This document shows, piece after piece, positions 37,658-38,208 of a DNA stretch of 38,208 bases. This DNA is from an uncultured Phycisphaerales bacterium (lineage in GTDB: Bacteria > Planctomycetota > Phycisphaerae > UBA1845 > CAIVHJ01), in NCBI GenBank assembly GCA_903905665.1, contig CAIVHJ010000330.1, positions 1-38,208 on the forward strand, read 5' to 3'. How positions within the stretch are numbered: position 1 is the stretch's first letter; the number at the start of each line of letters is the position of its first letter. A program made the position numbers and the translations under genes. Under the pieces are notes generated by a model, which ran no database searches, was not told where the DNA came from, and worked only from the letters and a program-made list of their open reading frames with translations.

Positions 37658-37872
37658 GCGTGTTCACCGACGAGGATCTTAAGCGGTTGAAGAAGGACAT
37701 AAAAGAAGCAGAGGAAGAAGCGATACGATTCTCGGCCTCTATGCGGTTAGATGCACAGAAAGCTCTCCTCGCCCGTCTAGAAGCGGCGGAAGCTGTAGCT
37801 TCTTACGCTAACTATGACGAAGTTCCGGAAACGATCAAAGAAGCCTGGCGCAAGGCGGCGGGCCGTGAGTAG
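37654..37872 (+). CDS. Helical coiled-coil protein, 72 residues
   Basis: ATGA overlap with the previous gene. MSVFTDEDLKRLKKDIKEAE leads into KLLARLEAAEAV-type heptads, then a short aromatic/acidic end (YANYDEVPETIKEAWRKAAG). It is like small helical phage proteins found beside DUF6948 genes, but is otherwise unassigned. Confidence 0.7.
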   Translation: MSVFTDEDLKRLKKDIKEAEEEAIRFSASMRLDAQKALLARLEAAEAVASYANYDEVPETIKEAWRKAAGRE

Positions 37873-37898
37873 AGACGCTCTTTACTTTTTCGGGTGAT

Positions 37899-37915
37899 GG
37901 GGCGTTGTGATTGAC
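37899..37915 (+). repeat. 17-bp repeat, copy 2 (GGGGCGTTGTGATTGAC)
   Basis: One base differs from the copy at 35822-35838. It lies in the 65-base gap before the last gene, so a regulatory role such as an activator site or -35 element is possible here. No good -10 box follows at the right distance. Confidence 0.4.
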
Positions 37916-37937
37916 AGAAAATTGAAAAGGAGATCGA

Positions 37938-38208
37938 ATGAAAAACAAAAAGACGGTTATCGTGAGGACGTATTCGGCGGGCGTGTTCATGGGGGACTTG
38001 GTTTCGCGCAAGGGGCAAGAAGTTGTTTTGGCCAATGCTCGGCGTATCTGGTACTGGGCTGGCGCGGCGTCACTTAGCCAGTTGGCGATGGAAGGAACGT
38101 CCAATCCAAGTGCTTGTAAATTCCCATGCCCGGTGGATCGAGTAGAGCTTTTGCAAGCGGTAGAAATTTTGGACGTTACCCCGAAAGCGAAAGCGTCGAT
38201 TGATGGAG
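37938..38208 (+). CDS. DUF6948-like protein (partial)
   Basis: SD AAAAGGAGATCGA precedes the ATG; the frame runs off the window after 90 codons. The sequence (MKNKKTVIVRTYSAGVFMGD, LVSRKGQEVVLANARRIWYW, AGAASLSQLAMEGTSNPSAC, ELLQAVEILDVTPKAKASID) matches what I know of the DUF6948 type widespread in phages: a beta-strand RTYSAGVFxG, the RxIWYWxGAxSLxQLAxxG core and a conserved Cys region. Function of the family is not known. Confidence 0.8.
   Translation, partial: MKNKKTVIVRTYSAGVFMGDLVSRKGQEVVLANARRIWYWAGAASLSQLAMEGTSNPSACKFPCPVDRVELLQAVEILDVTPKAKASIDG

Overview
The window is a large piece of a tailed-phage (or prophage) genome, most likely with a short, podovirus-like tail. The evidence is a terminase/portal/scaffold/SU10-type capsid module, a beta-propeller-like 'nozzle' candidate, a collar-domain fibre and a run of large Ala/Gln-rich proteins resembling internal (ejection) proteins, with no tail tape-measure, sheath or tube gene. 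No integrase is visible, so lifestyle cannot be judged. The host cannot be named. Good Shine-Dalgarno (SD) sites, sigma70-like promoters and Sec-type signal peptides suggest an ordinary, probably Gram-negative, environmental bacterium.

Layout. (1) Positions 1-25,654, minus strand, is one tightly packed late operon read right to left. Its order is a small-terminase-like HTH protein, four small or unusual genes including a secreted Ser/Thr-rich protein, terminase large subunit, portal, scaffold, major capsid protein, a methyltransferase and a glycosyltransferase, connector/nozzle-type proteins, collar fibre, three internal-virion candidates, a 1,121-residue fibre, a DUF2341/LamG-like lectin and a holin-like membrane protein. 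Most genes overlap as ATGA, TAATG or GTGA. (2) Positions 25,655-26,112 is a divergent, partly A+T-rich control region with tandem 9-bp repeats, CATATG-centred sites and promoters in both directions. (3) Positions 26,113-30,523, plus strand, is an early block of small, mostly unrecognised genes, including several tiny zinc-binding or membrane proteins, ending in a GC-rich structured-looking stretch and an HTH regulator. (4) Positions 30,435-33,764, minus strand, is a replication cassette: SF2 helicase, VRR-NUC nuclease and VapE-type primase/helicase. (5) Positions 33,832-38,208, plus strand, holds a small RHH-like protein, a YqaJ exonuclease with RecT recombinase, several tiny genes, an NSGxx repeat protein, a possible structured RNA and small genes running off the window.

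How it fits together: the early block and the recombination/replication genes would be expressed first from the divergent promoters. The late operon then makes the packaging motor, head, tail and lysis proteins. The least ordinary features are promoters whose predicted +1 falls on the start codon of an SD-less first gene (leaderless messages), secretion signals on three Ser/Thr-rich late proteins, sugar- and methyl-transfer enzymes inside the head module, two intergenic regions rich in perfect RNA stems, and a 21-copy NSGxx repeat protein. All names are motif-level readings made without database searches.
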